Positions 63,524-64,000 of a stretch of 64,000 nt of DNA are shown piece by piece. Location of the stretch: contig NZ_FNWD01000002.1 in the NCBI RefSeq assembly GCF_900104655.1, positions 1,410,246 through 1,474,245 on the forward strand. Reading direction: 5' to 3'. How positions within the stretch are numbered: the first letter of the stretch is position 1; each line of letters opens with the position of its first letter. Below the pieces are notes generated by a model that was not told the DNA's origin, made no database searches, and was given only the letters and a program-made list of their open reading frames with translations. Position numbers and translations under genes: made by a program. The stretch comes from Millionella massiliensis (GTDB lineage Bacteria > Bacteroidota > Bacteroidia > Bacteroidales > Rikenellaceae).

Positions 63524-64000
63524 ATGAAAACGGGGAAAATAGTCCGACTGACCTGCGCCGCGACACTCATCGCGAGCGGCATGGCGTCGTGCGTATCGAT
63601 GAAGACCTACCGGCAGACGCAACAACGCGCCCTGCGATGTGAATACAACTCGGAAGCACTGCTCTCCGAAATGGAACAACTGCGCGAACAACGCGCCGCA
63701 CTCGAGGCGCAATTCGACGCCGAAGGGATGACCAACGACGAACTTCGCGCCCTGCTCCAGGAACGGACCCGCGCATTGGACGAAGTACGCGACCTGCTGG
63801 GCGAAGCACTGCGCGACTTCGACAGCGAGGGACTCTCGGTATCGGAACGAGGCGGCATGATCTACGTGTCGATGGACGAGAAACTGCTCTTCGAACTGGG
63901 TAAGGCCGAAGTGTCGCCCGAAGGCGAACGGGCCGTGCAACGCGTGGCCGAAGTGCTGGCCCGCAACCCCAACATCCGCATCACGATCGAAGGCCACACC
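63524..64000 (+). CDS. OmpA-family lipoprotein, N-terminal part (3' end outside window)
   Basis: About 159 residues are visible, running off the right edge. Signal peptide MKTGKIVRLTCAATLIASGMASC with lipobox MASC; a coiled-coil region from about 40 to 95 (EALLSEMEQLREQRAALEAQF, RALLQERTRALDEVRDLL), then the beginning of an OmpA peptidoglycan-binding domain (MIYVSMDEKLLFELGKAEVSPEGERAVQRVAEVLARNPNIRITIEGHT). It probably links outer membrane and peptidoglycan. A TACCTTCG box lies 5 bp before the ATG. Confidence 0.88.
   Translation, partial: MKTGKIVRLTCAATLIASGMASCVSMKTYRQTQQRALRCEYNSEALLSEMEQLREQRAALEAQFDAEGMTNDELRALLQERTRALDEVRDLLGEALRDFDSEGLSVSERGGMIYVSMDEKLLFELGKAEVSPEGERAVQRVAEVLARNPNIRITIEGHT

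Overview
The window is GC-rich chromosomal DNA of a member of the Bacteroidota, most likely a gut Bacteroidales of the Alistipes/Rikenellaceae type. The grounds are: the sigma-ABfr-type -7 box TAnnTTTG in front of many genes, almost no Shine-Dalgarno sequences, and Bacteroidota-restricted families (DUF2723 membrane protein, DUF5690 transporter, DUF4295/bL38, DUF5009). Genus level is inference. No rRNA, tRNA, CRISPR array, prophage or IS element was seen.

Layout. 1-1503: str operon rpsL-rpsG-fusA (fusA runs off the left edge). 1797-5488: a DUF5009 acyltransferase-like membrane protein and a GH20 hexosaminidase lipoprotein. 5644-8315: a three-gene nucleotide-sugar cassette (cupin sugar isomerase, rmlA, UDP-sugar dehydrogenase) with short tandem repeats at both ends. 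9081-12149: a DUF2723 membrane protein. 12641-19222: a six-gene operon (DUF5690 transporter, phnX, phnW, FAD amine dehydrogenase-like protein, etfB, ferredoxin-fused etfA) that looks like anaerobic 2-aminoethylphosphonate catabolism. 19418-22141: a thioredoxin-fold lipid- or periplasm-facing protein and an SGNH hydrolase. 22484-30912: a nitrogen-assimilation block, asnA, type III glutamine synthetase and gltB, headed by an unusual leader. 31296-35545: trpS, a PgpH-type HD phosphodiesterase and a YitT protein. 35878-38280: a PurF-type amidotransferase with a second leader of the same kind. 38506-46459: rfbC, GH16, aminopeptidase P, a polyferredoxin membrane protein, a Wzz-type protein, an M15 peptidase and a beta-propeller glycosidase. 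46668-51952: a LuxR-type regulator overlapping a degenerate RIC/hemerythrin-like gene, dprA, a GH29 fucosidase and an SDR. 52129-52735: rpmB-rpmG-bL38. 53100-61298: an acetyltransferase, an rRNA methyltransferase, a GH92 mannosidase, an eIF1/SUI1 protein and a large HExxH/beta-propeller/beta-barrel protein. 61561-64000: dxs and, divergently, an OmpA-family lipoprotein cut by the right edge.

The two points most worth follow-up are (i) the paired leaders in front of asnA and the PurF-type gene. Each holds an open frame with two 23-codon repeats of an RRTDxINxIESEGRY peptide, conserved at amino-acid level, followed by a nearly identical terminator-like hairpin conserved at RNA level, and each leader frame ends at the downstream start codon. 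(ii) The phosphonate operon, in which an FAD amine oxidoreductase sits with a private ETF pair, suggesting an oxygen-independent dehydrogenase route. Glycan-active enzymes (GH20, GH29, GH92, GH16, GH43-like) are scattered and none is next to a susCD pair, consistent with host-glycan foraging by dispersed genes.
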